64,000 nucleotides of DNA from Leptasterias polaris (taxonomy: Eukaryota > Echinodermata > Asteroidea > Forcipulatida > Asteriidae). The stretch is taken from assembly GCA_037783415.1 (NCBI GenBank), contig JAZGTN010000009.1, positions 12,896,001 to 12,960,000 on the forward strand, given 5' to 3'. The translations under genes and the position numbers were made by a program. The notes under the pieces were generated by a model. The model ran no database searches and was not told the origin of the DNA. It saw only the letters and a list, made by a program, of their open reading frames with translations. Positions 10,985 to 21,779 of this stretch are shown here, piece after piece. Position 1 is the first letter of the stretch; the number at the start of each line of letters is the position of its first letter.

Positions 10985-11268
10985 TTGAGAACAACAGAGG
11001 ATGATATTGATTGGTCAGACAGTGAGAGGGTTGGCTGTGGTATACTGTGTAGATGCATTCAAAACATAATATCAGATTGCATGCCGACTTATATATATAT
11101 CATTCAAACTATAGAGGATGAGATTGAATGGTCAGACAGTAGGAGGGTTGACTGAGTAACTTAAAGAGTAATTCGTGACATGATATGATATTGCGGGCTT
11201 GCACAGTTTATCCAACATTTAAAAACCACAGTAGATTATATTGAATGGTCAGACAGTAAGAGGGTTAA
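10985..11268 (-). repeat. Three tandem ~120-bp units of the TTAACCCT family
   Basis: Three imperfect units each end in GATATTGAATGGTCAGACAGTAAGAGGGTT. The last is followed by AA to give a TTAA end at 11265-11268. The complementary motif is TTAACCCTCCTACTGTCTGACC. Related elements: 50749-51190, 53461-53974, 63571-63817. Confidence 0.65.
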
Positions 11269-11322
11269 TTTTAGAATTATCAACCAAGGAAATATTTCAC
11301 AGAAATTGACCTGTGTTATAAC

Positions 11323-11680
11323 TTGTCGTGGCCGAGTGGATAAGAACACCGAACTCAAGCTCTGGTGTTTCTGTTCAGCAGAGTGTGGGTTCGAGTCCCG
11401 GTCGTGACACTTGTGTCCCTGAGCAAGACACTTAACTATAATTGCTTCTCTCCACCCAGGGGTAAAATGGGTACCTGTGAGGGCAGAGATGGTTCTTGTG
11501 ATGGATTTAGCCTAGTAGCGCATATATTGCAGCACAGGCTGTATATACTCCCCAGGGAGCTGAGATGGTTTCAGGATTGGAATAAAAATGGCCCAGTGAC
11601 CAGGGGTAATAATATGCGCCTCGGAATAGCCTAGCTAGATAGATGGCGCTTTATAAATGCTTGATATTATTATTAAGGGA
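11323..11680 (+). repeat. tRNA-derived SINE, copy 1
   Basis: Head resembles a Ser/Leu-type tRNA: A box TGGCCGAGTGGATAAGA, B box GGGTTCGAGTCCC. Then comes a conserved body (GAGCAAGACACTTAACTATA, GTACCTGTGAGGGCAGAG, CCCAGTGACCAGGGGTAATA), ending in AAATGC and a TTA-type tail. Other copies: 13073-13430, 55925-56220, 57760-57900, 306-455, 30985-31085. Confidence 0.8.
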
Positions 11681-12226
11681 ATAAAAGGGTAGCGACGAGT
11701 TCTTAAACGGCCGTTTAAAACCGGCAGGGTCGTGGCCGTGCGATAAAGGCCCGAGCCGAAGGCGAGGGCCTTTATCGCACGGCCACGACCCTGCAAGGTT
11801 TTAAACGGCCGTTTAAGAACGAGTCGCTACCCTTTTATTCCCATTCATAAATGCCCTTTTGGTTAAAAGGCGTAATAAAGTAGGAAACTCTGTAAAAACT
11901 TATCTGTTTTCCGACGTCCTTGAGCTCTGCTACGTGAGACAGTTTTCGGATATGCATTGTGCGCGTAGTAACGCACCCTCGTGTCCATGGACTAAAATGG
12001 CGCGGCGAGATCGATCTCCCCTGAGAATGGGGTTGTGGGCTAACCCGCACAAATGCTATCCGAAAACAACCGGTCTTAAACAGCTCCAGCTCACTGCATG
12101 CACTGATCTCTATATACTCAGTATATAGAGATCAGTGCTCCAGCTATGTCTTTATCAGCCGTTTAAACACCCCCACGTGACGTGCTCTCCACCAATAGGA
12201 ATAGCGAAACTGTCTGGGGTATTTAT
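11677..12226 (+). mobile_element. Hairpin-tailed non-autonomous element, left copy
   Basis: A 166-bp near-perfect hairpin (11677-11842; arms about 78 bp, loop around GCCGAAGGC) is joined to a 384-bp body (11843-12226). The body starts ATTCATAAATGCCC and ends GGGGTATTTAT, a short terminal inverted repeat. Near the inner end are CCCCCACGTGAC (E-box) and ACCAATAGG (CCAAT-like). An inverted copy at 16780-17274 is nearly identical: apart from a 54-bp nested insertion and a few single-base differences, no change was seen. No coding capacity was found and the superfamily is unknown. Confidence 0.75.
12084..12145 (+). mobile_element. 46-bp palindromic micro-insertion with 8-bp target duplication
   Basis: Comparison with the other copy of the host element (16855-16870 region, reversed) shows an extra 54 bp. 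It consists of CTCCAGCT (12084-12091), a 46-bp insert (12092-12137) and CTCCAGCT again (12138-12145). The insert starts CACTGCATG and contains the hairpin CACTGATCTCTATATAC / GTATATAGAGATCAGTG with a 3-base loop. Termini CACTG...CAGTG and an 8-bp duplication resemble hAT-type insertions, but the insert is far shorter than a normal MITE. Confidence 0.7.
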
Positions 12227-12243
12227 TATTATTATTTATAACT

Positions 12244-12575
12244 TTAAAGGGAGGTTATACATTTGGTAACTACTCAAAAATGACCATAAAAACTTACTTG
12301 GTAAGAAACACTGCAGATGATTGTGGTTTTAGAGAGAGGGGATTCAAAAACATTTCAATCTGAGAAACGTTTCTGCATGAAAAGTTTCTCAGATTGCATA
12401 TTTCAATTACGGATTATTCTTCCCGTGTGGACATAACCTCTCTAGATTTTCGGCAATATCTAAAAAAAGCTACCACATTTTAAAATAACATTTTCACAGG
12501 TTAGTTATTATTGTATATATCTACATTTTTATGTGATCAAAACAATCGAACGGTTTCAAAAACCAAAGGTATACT
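12244..12575 (-). mobile_element. MITE family D, copy 2
   Basis: Inverted relative to 21780-22163. It starts TTAAAGGGAGGTTATACA, holds CTCAGATTGCATATTTC and the GTGTGGACATAACC block, and ends near ACCAAAGGTATAC. Confidence 0.6.
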
Positions 12576-13072
12576 TTGGTTTTATAGAGTGACAGACTGT
12601 ACTGTTCATAGCTTCGACTTGGGTAAATAATTTGGACGGGACAATCTAGAAAAGAAAATGGCGGCGTTCGTCAAGATAAATTATGGTGTCTGCTGTTAAC
12701 GCCGATTGCCTTGTAACGGGAAGTCAACGCAACAGAGATGTCCGCAATAAAATAGTCATATCTCGATGAAGGACAACTTCAAATTAATTTAATCCGTAGT
12801 TCCGCGAGACACAAATTTCATTAATTAAAAATAAATTGCGACTCGCGTTTTTATGTTTGACTGTAACCTGACCTCAATGGTTAGCTTGGCTACCAATATT
12901 GCGTACCCAGAAAAATTATTATTTTTAGTGGCTCTATCGTTCACACGGCTTAAAGGTATTATACAGGACTTGGTAAAGCTGAAATAATTGTTGCAGACTG
13001 TGTTCTGTATGATCAACCATACATGAAATAACAAACCTGTGAAAATTTGGGCTTAATTTGGATTAACATATA

Positions 13073-13430
13073 GCGTGTCGTGGCCGAGCGGATAAGAGCA
13101 CCGGATCCAAGCTCTGGTGTTTCTGATCAGCAGAGTGTGGGTTCGAGTCCCGGTCGTGATACTTGTGTCCTTGAGCAAGACACTTAACTATAATTGCTTC
13201 TCATCACCCAGGGGTACCTGTGAGGGCAGAGATGGTTCTTGTGACTGATTTAGCTTGATGCGCTACATATTTGGCAGCACAGGCTGTATACTCCCCAGGG
13301 AGCTGAGATGGTTAAAGAATGAAATAAAAATGGCCCAGTGACCAGGGGTAATAATGTTGAAGCGCCATGAGCGTCACTGAGTGACGGACTTGAGCGCTAT
13401 ATAAGAAGCCACTATTATTATTTATTATTA
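13073..13430 (+). repeat. tRNA-derived SINE, copy 2
   Basis: Same head (TGGCCGAGCGGATAAGAG, GGGTTCGAGTCCC) and body as copy 1. It ends GCGCTATATAAGAAGCC followed by a TTATTA microsatellite tail. Confidence 0.8.
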
Positions 13431-14178
13431 ATCCGTTGTGTGAGTCAGGATGTAATAGTAAAAAAACATGCACAATACTTAGCAAGTAAACACAATGTCC
13501 TTAATTTTGGTGTTAGATACCGAGCACACAAAATCAGCTGTTGCGATGTTTTTTCAGGCTTTCAGACGAAATAAAAGACAAGATTCCAAAGAAATGCTTT
13601 GTGCGCACTTTGTCTATTATTTACTATAAACGAAATAACCATATTGTAAAAATACGCAGTAATTACGTACACAATTCGTAAGTGTGACGTAACTAAGTCT
13701 TTCCAGACACATTTTTCTACGCCAGCGATTCTGCCACAATTGTCTCCGTGTATATCCGCTACATTGACACATAAATGAGGCAAACCTCCCTATCGCGGCA
13801 TGATTGACAGAGTAATTATAACATCACCTTTATTAGTTCATACACAGATAAACACAGCCACCAGCTGTCAAATGACAGCACGTGGGTGAAGTGAACGCCA
13901 GGAGAATACGTAGAACAAAATGAAGAGTTTGGCGAGACGTAAATTTTTGATGAGCCAGTGTAGAGTTTATATGTCATATGAAACACACGTAAATATTGTA
14001 TGGATCTTTATTAAAAATTACTGAATTTAACCCTCCGGGAGTTTTTATAGTGTACTATTGTCAACTTGCCTCTCAAAGCTTCGTCAACATGACCTTGGAT
14101 AATAAAATGTATGGCCTTTTAAAGACACTCATCCGCACACTAGTGGCAATCTAGCACGGTGTTCTACTTTATGACGCA
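13431..14178. other. No gene recognised
   Basis: Unique-looking AT-rich sequence. If the TRPC gene runs left from exon 4, this is intron. Confidence 0.4.
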
Positions 14179-14561
14179 TTAAAGGCACTGGACACGATTG
14201 GTAATTACTCAAAATATATATTAGCATAAAAATTTACTTGGTAACGAGCAACGGAAAGCTGTTGATAGTATAACACATTTTGAGGCACGACTCCCTCTGA
14301 CGTAACGTAGTTTTTGAGAAAGAGGTAATTTCTCACTAAAATATTTGAATCTGAAGAAGACTTCAGGCCTGAAGCCTTTTTCAGGCATCTGAAAGCACAC
14401 AAATTTGTGCAACAAGGGTGTTTTTTCTTTCATTATTTTCTTGCAACTTCGATGACCAATTGAGCCCAAATTTTCACAGGTTTGTTACTTTATGCAAGTT
14501 GGGATACACCGAGTGAGAATACTGGTCTTTGGCAATTACCAAACGTGTCCAGTGCCTTTAA
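14179..14561 (-). mobile_element. MITE family A, copy 2
   Basis: Full copy, inverted relative to copy 1. Ends TTAAAGGCACTGGACACG and CGTGTCCAGTGCCTTTAA are perfect inverted repeats including TTAA. It lies downstream of TRPC exon 4. Confidence 0.8.
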
Positions 14562-14654
14562 ACAGAGCAAGCTGTAAACAACGTGATGGCTAAAAAAAAA
14601 TCCCTATGACGAGATGTTAAGTTTTAGATTTAAGGTGGGGTTGGGGTTACCAGG

Positions 14655-14735
14655 AAAGGGATCTGGTGGAGGTTGGATTCGAACTAGGGTCCACAGAGGT
14701 GACGGCAGAGCAAGAAACCACTTAGCCAACATGTA
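14655..14735 (-). repeat. tRNA-like sequence
   Basis: On minus, TTGGCTAAGTGGTTTCTTG (A-box-like) and CCCTAGTTCGAATCCAACC (B-box-like) are spaced as in a tRNA. It is probably a SINE head remnant; no matching body was identified. Confidence 0.3.
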
Positions 14736-15415
14736 CATTATACACATCGTAATGACATCAATTCAAAAAGTCATAAACTTGTTCATGCGGCAGAGGTTTA
14801 AGTTTGTAAAGACAGACTTGTTTTTACGAAGGTTTATTTAAAACAGACAAAGTGTTTATCTTGTTTAATGTTGCTGTTGCAGGTACGATTTCCTTCATAT
14901 TAAAGTGCAAGCTAATGCTGCTCCAAGCATAATTATGATATTTCCATTTTATTGTTTATTATAGTTTTTCAGGTCACTTTAGACAAAATTAATTCAGTTT
15001 CGTTAACACGCACCAAAATATACGCATTGTTTTCCTAATTCATTCAAACTAGGGTTTCTTTTTGGCTATGCTTTTGCAGTCGATTTTGTTTTCATGCACA
15101 CGTGATTTCCTTTTTCTCATTCAAGTTCGTTTCAGTCATTCTACTTCATTTAAAGACAGTCAAGAGACTACATTCTCACCATTCTTAAGCTGAGTTTCTA
15201 GTATACCTTTTAACAATTTGTGAGATTCAATGGTTAACCAGCGTCTTGCTGTTGGCTTTTACGAACTATCTTTGTGACCTAATGAATTTGAAAGATCTAA
15301 TTTAACCAGTGAATTCTAACCTGTTTAAATTGAATTAGTCATTTTGAATGCTGATGCAATGGATCATTCATCCTCAAACGAAATGATTTAACCAGGTATC
15401 ATCAATTAGCGGTTG

Positions 15416-15480
15416 TTGATGTGCTTGTTGTTGTTGATGTTGTTGATGTTGTTGTTCTTGTTGTTGTTGTTGTTGTCGTA
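15416..15480 (+). repeat. TTG/TTGATG microsatellite
   Basis: Imperfect run of GTTGTTGATGTTGTTGTTG. Confidence 0.7.
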
Positions 15481-15519
15481 TCCTGAGAAAAAACAAACTA
15501 TCTGGAAGACAACATTCTA

Positions 15520-15655
15520 CTTTCAAGAAGTCGTCATCCTGAGATAAATGATCTTAGGGTGTCATGATCTTAGGGTGTCGTCATCTTACGTTAATGATGT
15601 CAGTCAACATGCAGCAAATTAACTCAGTATCTCAACAAGTTGGATGGCACTTCCA
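15520..15655. repeat. Family I repeat (GTCATCCTGAGATAAAT), copy 1
   Basis: Iterations of GTCATC-TGAGATAAATGATCTTAGGGTG and the end block CAACAAGTTGGATGGCACTT ... AGAGCTCCGTA. Related: 27838-28175 and 50268-50470. It lies 40 bp beyond the donor of TRPC exon 4. Confidence 0.5.
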
Positions 15656-15696
15656 GAGCTCCGTAAAAAATATATTATAATTATTCCGAAACTTAC

Positions 15697-15993
15697 CTCC
15701 TCAGAATCACGTGCCTGTGCCAGTATATCTGCGGCGTACTGTTCAACCGACTCCGAGAGTTCCGTATACTCCGCTCGGAACTCATACTCCAGGTCACTCA
15801 TTTCCTTCAGTCGACTGGACAGCGTAAAGGCTTTCCCGATGGGATCATGAGCAGTCAGCGAGATGTAGTAACCGCTTGATAAGGCACGGTAGACGTTGAG
15901 GGTCCCGACTGACCGTTGGAGGGTGTGCTTCTCGGTCCGTTGGAAGTCCGAAGACTCCGGATCAGGAACTCTTTCCCCATACTTAAGTAGTGT
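15697..15993 (-). CDS. trpc: TRPC-type cation channel, coding exon 4 (TRP_2 linker domain)
   Basis: Exon of 297 nt (99 codons), phase 0 at both ends, with acceptor gttatag and donor GAG|gtaagt. It begins TLLKYGERV, has LNVYRALSSGYYISL and AHDPIGKAFTLSSRLKEM, and ends DILAQARDSEE. This is the TRP_2 domain that joins the ankyrin repeats to the membrane part. The family pattern is (I/L)N-x-Y-(K/R)-AL-x-SP-x-YI-L, then S-x-L-x-x-LA-x-x-E-x-EF, ending C-RDSEEV. The donor lies exactly at DSEE|, so the next exon should begin with Val. No such exon was recognised in the remaining 15.7 kb to the left, so the pore region is probably outside the window. The exon is flanked by two near-identical inverted TE copies (11677-12226 and 16780-17274) and by a tandem-repeat block at 16020-16310. 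Confidence 0.9.
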
Positions 15994-16019
15994 CTATAAC
16001 AAACAAATTAGATAAGACA

Positions 16020-16310
16020 AATAATATAATGCGCACGTATCAACCTTGACAGAGCTCAAAACAAACAATGCTCTCACAATTAGAGTTCTCAAAACTTAAA
16101 ATGCGCACATAATATTCAACCTAAGAGTGCTCAAAACTTATGACGCGCACATTATCCACCCTAACATCGCTCAAAACTCAAAGTGTGCACATGACATATA
16201 TTAACCACCCTTGGCGTGCTCAAAACTGTAACTGTTCACATTATATCACACTAAGCGTGTTCAGAACTTAAAATGCGCACATATCCAACCTAAAGCTTGT
16301 ACAAAGCACC
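16020..16310 (+). repeat. Degenerate ~50-60 bp tandem repeats in TRPC intron 3
   Basis: Five or six units of the form GTGCTCAAAACTTAAAATGCGCACAT-ATCCAACCTAA, starting 27 bp from the exon 4 acceptor. Confidence 0.6.
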
Positions 16311-16775
16311 TACATGGGTATAACACGAAACAATTGTAAAACCATAATTAAATTCAAGAACTATTTGCTTGCTCCATCTTATTTCGCATTGCGATATAAG
16401 AAATAAGATTTAAGGGGTAGGCCTACTTTATTACAGTCTCAATGGTACTCGTGTGGTGAGTGAGCTTTCAAACTGAACATTTTTACTATTAAAAAAAACA
16501 ACACAAAATCATTACAAACTCCGTTTAATGTATGTACTCGGTTTTTTGTTTGTTATAAATGTTACCTTAGTTGGTAATTTAGTCAGCTGTGTATGCTTTG
16601 CTTTCTCCCTATAGACTGTGCAAGTCTCGCGCACATTCGAACTTCCGGGACCATAGTGGTCCCAACCATATGGAGTTTTACGTGGGCGAGATTTTGTTTC
16701 GTCAATTATTTTAGTTCAACGTAGTTTATGACCTAGAAAATTATACATGTTGTTGGGAATGTAATACTAAGTGAT

Positions 16776-17274
16776 ATTCATAAATACCCCAGACAGTTTC
16801 GCTATTCCTATTGGTGGAGAGCACGTCACGTGGGGGTGTTTAAACGGCTGATAAAGACATAGCTGGAGCTGTTTAAGACCGGTTGTTTTCGGATAGCATT
16901 TGTGCGGGTTAGCCCACAACCCCATTCTCAGGGGAGATCGATCTCGCCGCGCCATTTTAGTCCATGGACACGAGGGTGCGTTACTACGCGCACAATGCAT
17001 ATCCGAAAACTGTCTCACGTACAGAGCTCAAGGACGTCGGAAAACAGATAAGTTTTTACAGAGTTTCCTACTTTATTACGCCTTTTAACCAAAAGGGCAT
17101 TTATGAATGGGAATAAAAGGGTAGCGACTCGTTCTTAAACGGCCGTTTAAAACCTTGCAGGGTCGTGGCCGTGCGATAAAGGCCCTCGCCTTCGGCTCGG
17201 GCCTTTATCGCACGGCCACGACCCTGCCGGTTTTAAACGGCCGTTTAAGAACGAGTCGCTACCCTTTTATTCCC
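16776..17274 (-). mobile_element. Hairpin-tailed non-autonomous element, right copy
   Basis: Inverted copy of 11677-12226, without the nested 46-bp insertion. The body is 16776-17108 (ATTCATAAATACCCC at one end, GGGCATTTATGAAT at the other, giving a clear 14-15 bp terminal inverted repeat). The 166-bp hairpin is 17109-17274. It lies about 0.8 kb upstream (in gene direction) of TRPC exon 4, inside intron 3. Confidence 0.75.
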
Positions 17275-18240
17275 TTAATAAAATATGAAAGTAAAACCAA
17301 TACAACAAAATAACGAAGAAAACCCGAGATTTAAACTTGACCTCAGCTTCCGGTTATTGCAAAAAATAAAAATGTTGTGCTCGCCTCCGATCATAAAACT
17401 TATGTAAACACTTGTTTTTGATGCGCGATTATAATCACCAGATGCTGTAATTGCAAAGCGAACCCTTTTCATTGCAGTCTATGTTGTTGAGGCGTCAGCA
17501 TCCTCTACTGCGACACGGGTCAATTTAAAACCCGTTTCACCATCACGAATCCGCGTAAGGGGTTTCTAAAAAGTTAACATCAAAAAAGCATCCTTGTCCC
17601 AGAGTTTTAATTTTTGTTTCTATTGTAATTACACACTTTTGTGTATTTTTTGTAAAGCTAAGACTAATTTCATAAAATTGTAATGATTTATTTTTGTTGT
17701 TCAGATTTTGTCATGAGATATAATTTTAAACAAAGATTTGATTTCAGAAATAAAAATGTTCTGAGTTTGACGTGTTTTCTCGTTCGGATACGCGCGAGAC
17801 TTGCACAGGCAATTGCCTGGTCCCTTGTGGAGACAAGAGACTATACACTGTCTCGCGTGTATTCGAATAATGGATCCGTTAAAAGTGCAAGATTTCGTTT
17901 CATTAAAAAAACAACTTAACCCAAAGGTTCAGGAAAAAGAATTGACTCAAGCCAAACAAAAGAGTTCCACTGATGAGAATCCTTCAAAATAAATGGATGT
18001 TCCGCCGGGAATTTCCATAATGGGGGTATTCTACTTACGGGGAAAGGACAAGAACAACAGGGTTCTCCACAGGGATGTGTTTTTAACAATGCTTATTTTG
18101 ATACATGAATATTTCAATCCGTTTAAGGGCCTCGTTCCCACTTAGAAGAGTTGCAGTCCTCGAATTTCACTAATGGGGAGATATACATCGACAATGTCAT
18201 TTGCGTCAGTTTGATCGTTGTGCGGGTCAGCAATAGACCA

Positions 18241-18388
18241 ATCCATTAAGCCCCGCCTCCTTACGAGTTGACCAATCACAGCCGCGAAACCCGATCACCA
18301 TTAGTGCAAAGATCACCAAACGGCTCAAATGGTGATCAGATTTCGCGGCTGTGATTGGTCAATGAGAAATGGGCGGGGCTTAATGGAT
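18241..18388 (+). mobile_element. 148-bp palindromic MITE (family G), copy 1
   Basis: Ends ATCCATTAAGCCCCGCC and GGCGGGGCTTAATGGAT. Inner arms TTGACCAATCACAGCCGCG / CGCGGCTGTGATTGGTCAA are perfect complements. The second copy is inverted at 41846-41993. Confidence 0.8.
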
Positions 18389-18476
18389 CGGTGTATTGAT
18401 AAAGAGACAATTTTCAAGAGGGAACAAGTAGGCAAGTGTCTATGAAGGGCTTTATGGTGTAGACAACTAAAACACC

Positions 18477-18713
18477 ATGGGAGCGGATTGGCATCAGTAT
18501 AGGGATGAATCCGAAACGTTTCAGGGCTTTATTAACACAATAAACTATGAGCACCTTTCACATTTGCGCGCCTTTTTCGATGACGCGTGTCCTGTTATCA
18601 ATTCAGCAAATCTTGTGGCTCGTGACTATTTTTACGAAACGCCCAAGGCCGAACGAGAACCGTCAAAACAGTTATTTAAAAGGGCGGTACATTATTGGTT
18701 TTTGGAAGAGTAA
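18477..18713 (+). other. Small open frame of 78 codons, unassigned
   Basis: Begins ACACCATGG (good start context), encodes MGADWHQYRDESETFQGFIN, a middle HLRAFFDDACPVI and a tail HYWFLEE, and stops at TAA. Composition is protein-like and there is no repeat inside, but no family is recognised and no splice signal or polyadenylation signal supports it. It could be chance or a piece of a decayed TE gene in TRPC intron 3. Confidence 0.15.
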
Positions 18714-18984
18714 AGCAGTTCCAATCCTCTGTTTTTATGCAGCCAATCTGATAAGATTTCATCAACGTTAAGCAATCTCCCTTAACAGTGGTCCGCTGGC
18801 CAAGAAATGCCACTTAAAACACATGATGAGGACCAGTCAAAATTCACTCCAAGTTGTCCAGCTGGCTAGTTCAGTGTTGGAAAGCATCCTTATTTCATTT
18901 GAAGTATGGACAAACTAGTAAACAAAAAACAAAAAAACACACACAAAAAAACAGTGAATTGACAAGCTAGCTGATCCTACTGAT

Positions 18985-19440
18985 CCTACTTTGGAATGCG
19001 CTACCGATGCATATAGTTACGTAGCGAATGGAAACTTGCCTCTTTTAAATGTAATATAAAAACCCATCTTTTTAAAGCCGCTTTTTAGTGTGCTTGTATG
19101 GTTTTGTTCCTTTGTGTCTTTTGTTTGTCTTTCTTCTATGGTCGCCCTGCCAGTTAGTTTAGATTTTTTTTACATATAGGTAGGGTTAGAGGCGTCTGTC
19201 TTCTGAAAAGGTCAAAATATTATTACCGATGCCAGCAGGGATAGGCCTATGTATTTGTAATCAGTAACTTTAGTTCTCTGTTGGCGGGACAGACGTATCC
19301 CCATACTGTGGTTTGGGCACTGGCCTGGTGACCAGTCTTTTTTCTTTTTCTTCCATTCGGTGCATTTTAACATGTTATGCGCTTTTGATCATTTTGTATG
19401 TAGGAGGTGCAATATAAATTTTAAATATTATTATTATTAC
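18985..19440 (+). mobile_element. LINE (L2/CR1-like) 3' end
   Basis: A decayed C-terminal reading with ASFKCNIKTHLFKAAF and a stop is the usual end of L2/CR1-type ORF2, preceded by a shifted LWNALP motif. The 3' UTR ends in a short TATTATTATTA tail. Everything upstream is missing, as in 5'-truncated LINEs. Confidence 0.6.
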
Positions 19441-19672
19441 TACTGGACATTCACGAAAAAAGTATAAGGCAAACCTGACATGTGGTCAGGTTTTTTGAGA
19501 AACCACCAAAAACAGTTTGAGGGCATTTTCGAAACCGTAGATATTGCTCCGGCTTTGGCAACGTCAGTTGATTTGAAAACGTGTGTTGTTGGTACATGCG
19601 GAAGGAGCCGAAGCCAGAGACCGAGTCCATGGCCTGTGGCTTTCTCCTGTATTTCGCAACGCCATGCGTGGT

Positions 19673-21103
19673 TTAAAGGGACACTTTGCGTTCAAATCGG
19701 GCGCTTTGGGCTATGAAAAGCGTTTGTTATGAAACGATTATGGGTTGGAAGTGATGCTTTGAAAGTAAAATACAGTGATCCACACAAATACCCTCGAAAT
19801 TGTGAGGTTTTCATTTGACTTCTCGAATTAACACGGTCCGCAAGTTTGTGGAGTAAAAAAGTGTTGAGTCCAAAATGTTGTTTTATAAAATAGCGGTCCG
19901 TTTTAGTTCACAAAGTAAAACCAAACAAATCACAATTTCGAGGCTTATTTGTGTGAATCATTGTATAGGTTTTCTCGGTCAATTTCGGCAAATGAGCAGC
20001 CAATTTAACCACCACGCTATTCTATTTCGCGCGAAATCGAATGCTACTAAAAAGGGTCATTCGATTTCGTTTTATGACTAGTCAAATGTACTGTTGCGTC
20101 ATTCGATTTAACAAAATAATCATTCAATTTAACGATTCATCAAAGCAGCATTCAAATTCGCCGGAGCTTTTTGAGGCGTGTGTTTAGTCATTCAAATTCA
20201 TTTTTGGGCAGTCATTTCTGTAATTTGTGCAATCTAAAAAACGCTTTGTTAATAAGGCATATACGGTTCACTTATTTGCACTTGAGTCACTAATTTGTAC
20301 TTCGAAGACGAGCTTTTGCTACAGTTTTACACGCATATTTCAATAAGTTTGCAGCTTGTGGTACAACCATACCTAAACATATACGCCAAGATGTCTGGCA
20401 CGCCAACAGATTGATGGTTGAGGAAGAAACAACATAAACAACAAAAACCAGGAAAAACATAAAGAAACACCCCATTCAAACACAATACAAAATTAGGCCA
20501 GTTAACCAATAAAGATCCCCCCCCCCCCAAAAAAAAAGAATATAGGACAAAACAAAGAAGAAAAAACATCATGGGCCCCATGTAAAGTCTCCTGGAACCA
20601 TAAAGAAAGAAAATAAGGTTTGCCTGAATTAAAGTGAAGATACGAAACAGTTGCCTAATACAGATTATCTGTTTATTCGTATTTCTTTAGTCGTACTTAT
20701 TTGAATTCTCATTTAGCGAAATTGATTGCCTCTTTACGAAATTGAAAAAAATTAAACCAGTAAAATCTCCAGTCGAACCAGCTTTGCTAAATTGAATGAT
20801 GATTGTGCGTCACGAAAAAGAATGACGATATGCTAAATTGAACACAGTGCAAAAGGAATTTGAATGCCTCAATACGAAATTGAATGCCCGAATTCTGAAT
20901 TTGAAACGCAGTAACAACTGGAGAGGCAAAATAGCTTTAATTCGAACGCACGAAAATGAAATCGGCTGCTCATTTACCGAAATTGACCGAGAAAACCTAT
21001 ATTTTTTAAACATCTTACCAACTATATAATTTCACATAGCAATCGCTTGTATAGCTTAAATATGCTTGAAAGTGACCAATCCGAAGGCAATGTGTCCTAT
21101 TAA
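19673..21103. mobile_element. MITE family B, diverged copy split by a nested element
   Basis: Left half 19673-19966 (TTAAAGGGACACTTTGCG ... TTTGTGTGAATCATTGTAT). Right half 20999-21103 (TTTTTTAAACATCTTACC ... GGCAATGTGTCC-TATTAA). Together they reproduce the family B layout, interrupted by the element at 19967-20998. Confidence 0.7.
19967..20998. mobile_element. 1.03-kb element with long TIRs, nested in a family B MITE
   Basis: Terminal inverted repeats of about 33 bp start AGGTTTTCTCGGTCAATTTC. Flanking bases are TAT / ATAT, so the target duplication is 2 bp (AT or TA). The subterminal regions hold many copies of CATTCRATTT on the left and its complement AAATTGAATG on the right. The centre holds poly-C/poly-A (20518-20536). 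There is no coding frame of note. Candidate subterminal transposase-binding sites; superfamily unknown. Confidence 0.7.
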
Positions 21104-21779
21104 CACGTTGCAAAATCAAAAATATGTTACTGACTTTTGAATACGACGTTCTCCCACAATTATAATCCGAGCTGGAACTGGTAATTTCGTGTAAAATAAA
21201 GAAGTTTGGAGGTTGAAATCTAATCTTAAAACTTTAACCAATCCATAACCCTGAGACCTACTAGCTACGAGCAGATTTTTAGTGAGATTGTTTTTACTTG
21301 TCTTATTAATTGTTGCTCGAGACAACGAGGAAAAGTTATCAAAACAACGTTGAATTTTGTTGAAAACCAAGCAACCAATCATGATGGAGGTCTAGTTTTT
21401 TAATTGAAAGTTTGCAGACAAGTAAAATTTTGTCACAAGGTCTATTAATACGATTGCGTGTTTTGCTAACATTCAACCGTCCATGTCAACCAGTGTGGTT
21501 TGTTTTTAAAAATAACAATTGAATTGTCTAAATCGCTCAGTCCCAGCTAAAAATGTGTGCACCAAACGAAATTGTTAAGTGTTTTTTTTTTTCAAGAATT
21601 GTGTATCAATAGAAATCCAAAACAAGATTAAACTTCAGAGAGAGAAGTATGGTCTTCGGTCAAGTCGTTTTCTCGTTTTGATACGCACGATACTAATGCA
21701 CAGTCCATCGAGATTGCTGAATGATATATTCTAATGATCAGTACAAATGGACCATAACGCTTGTTCAATTGGCCATATC

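Noticed and set aside
11677..17274. A single 5.6-kb transposon with 0.5-kb terminal inverted repeats
   Set aside because: A conserved TRPC exon with correct splice sites lies inside, so two separate insertions (or an inverted duplication) are more likely.
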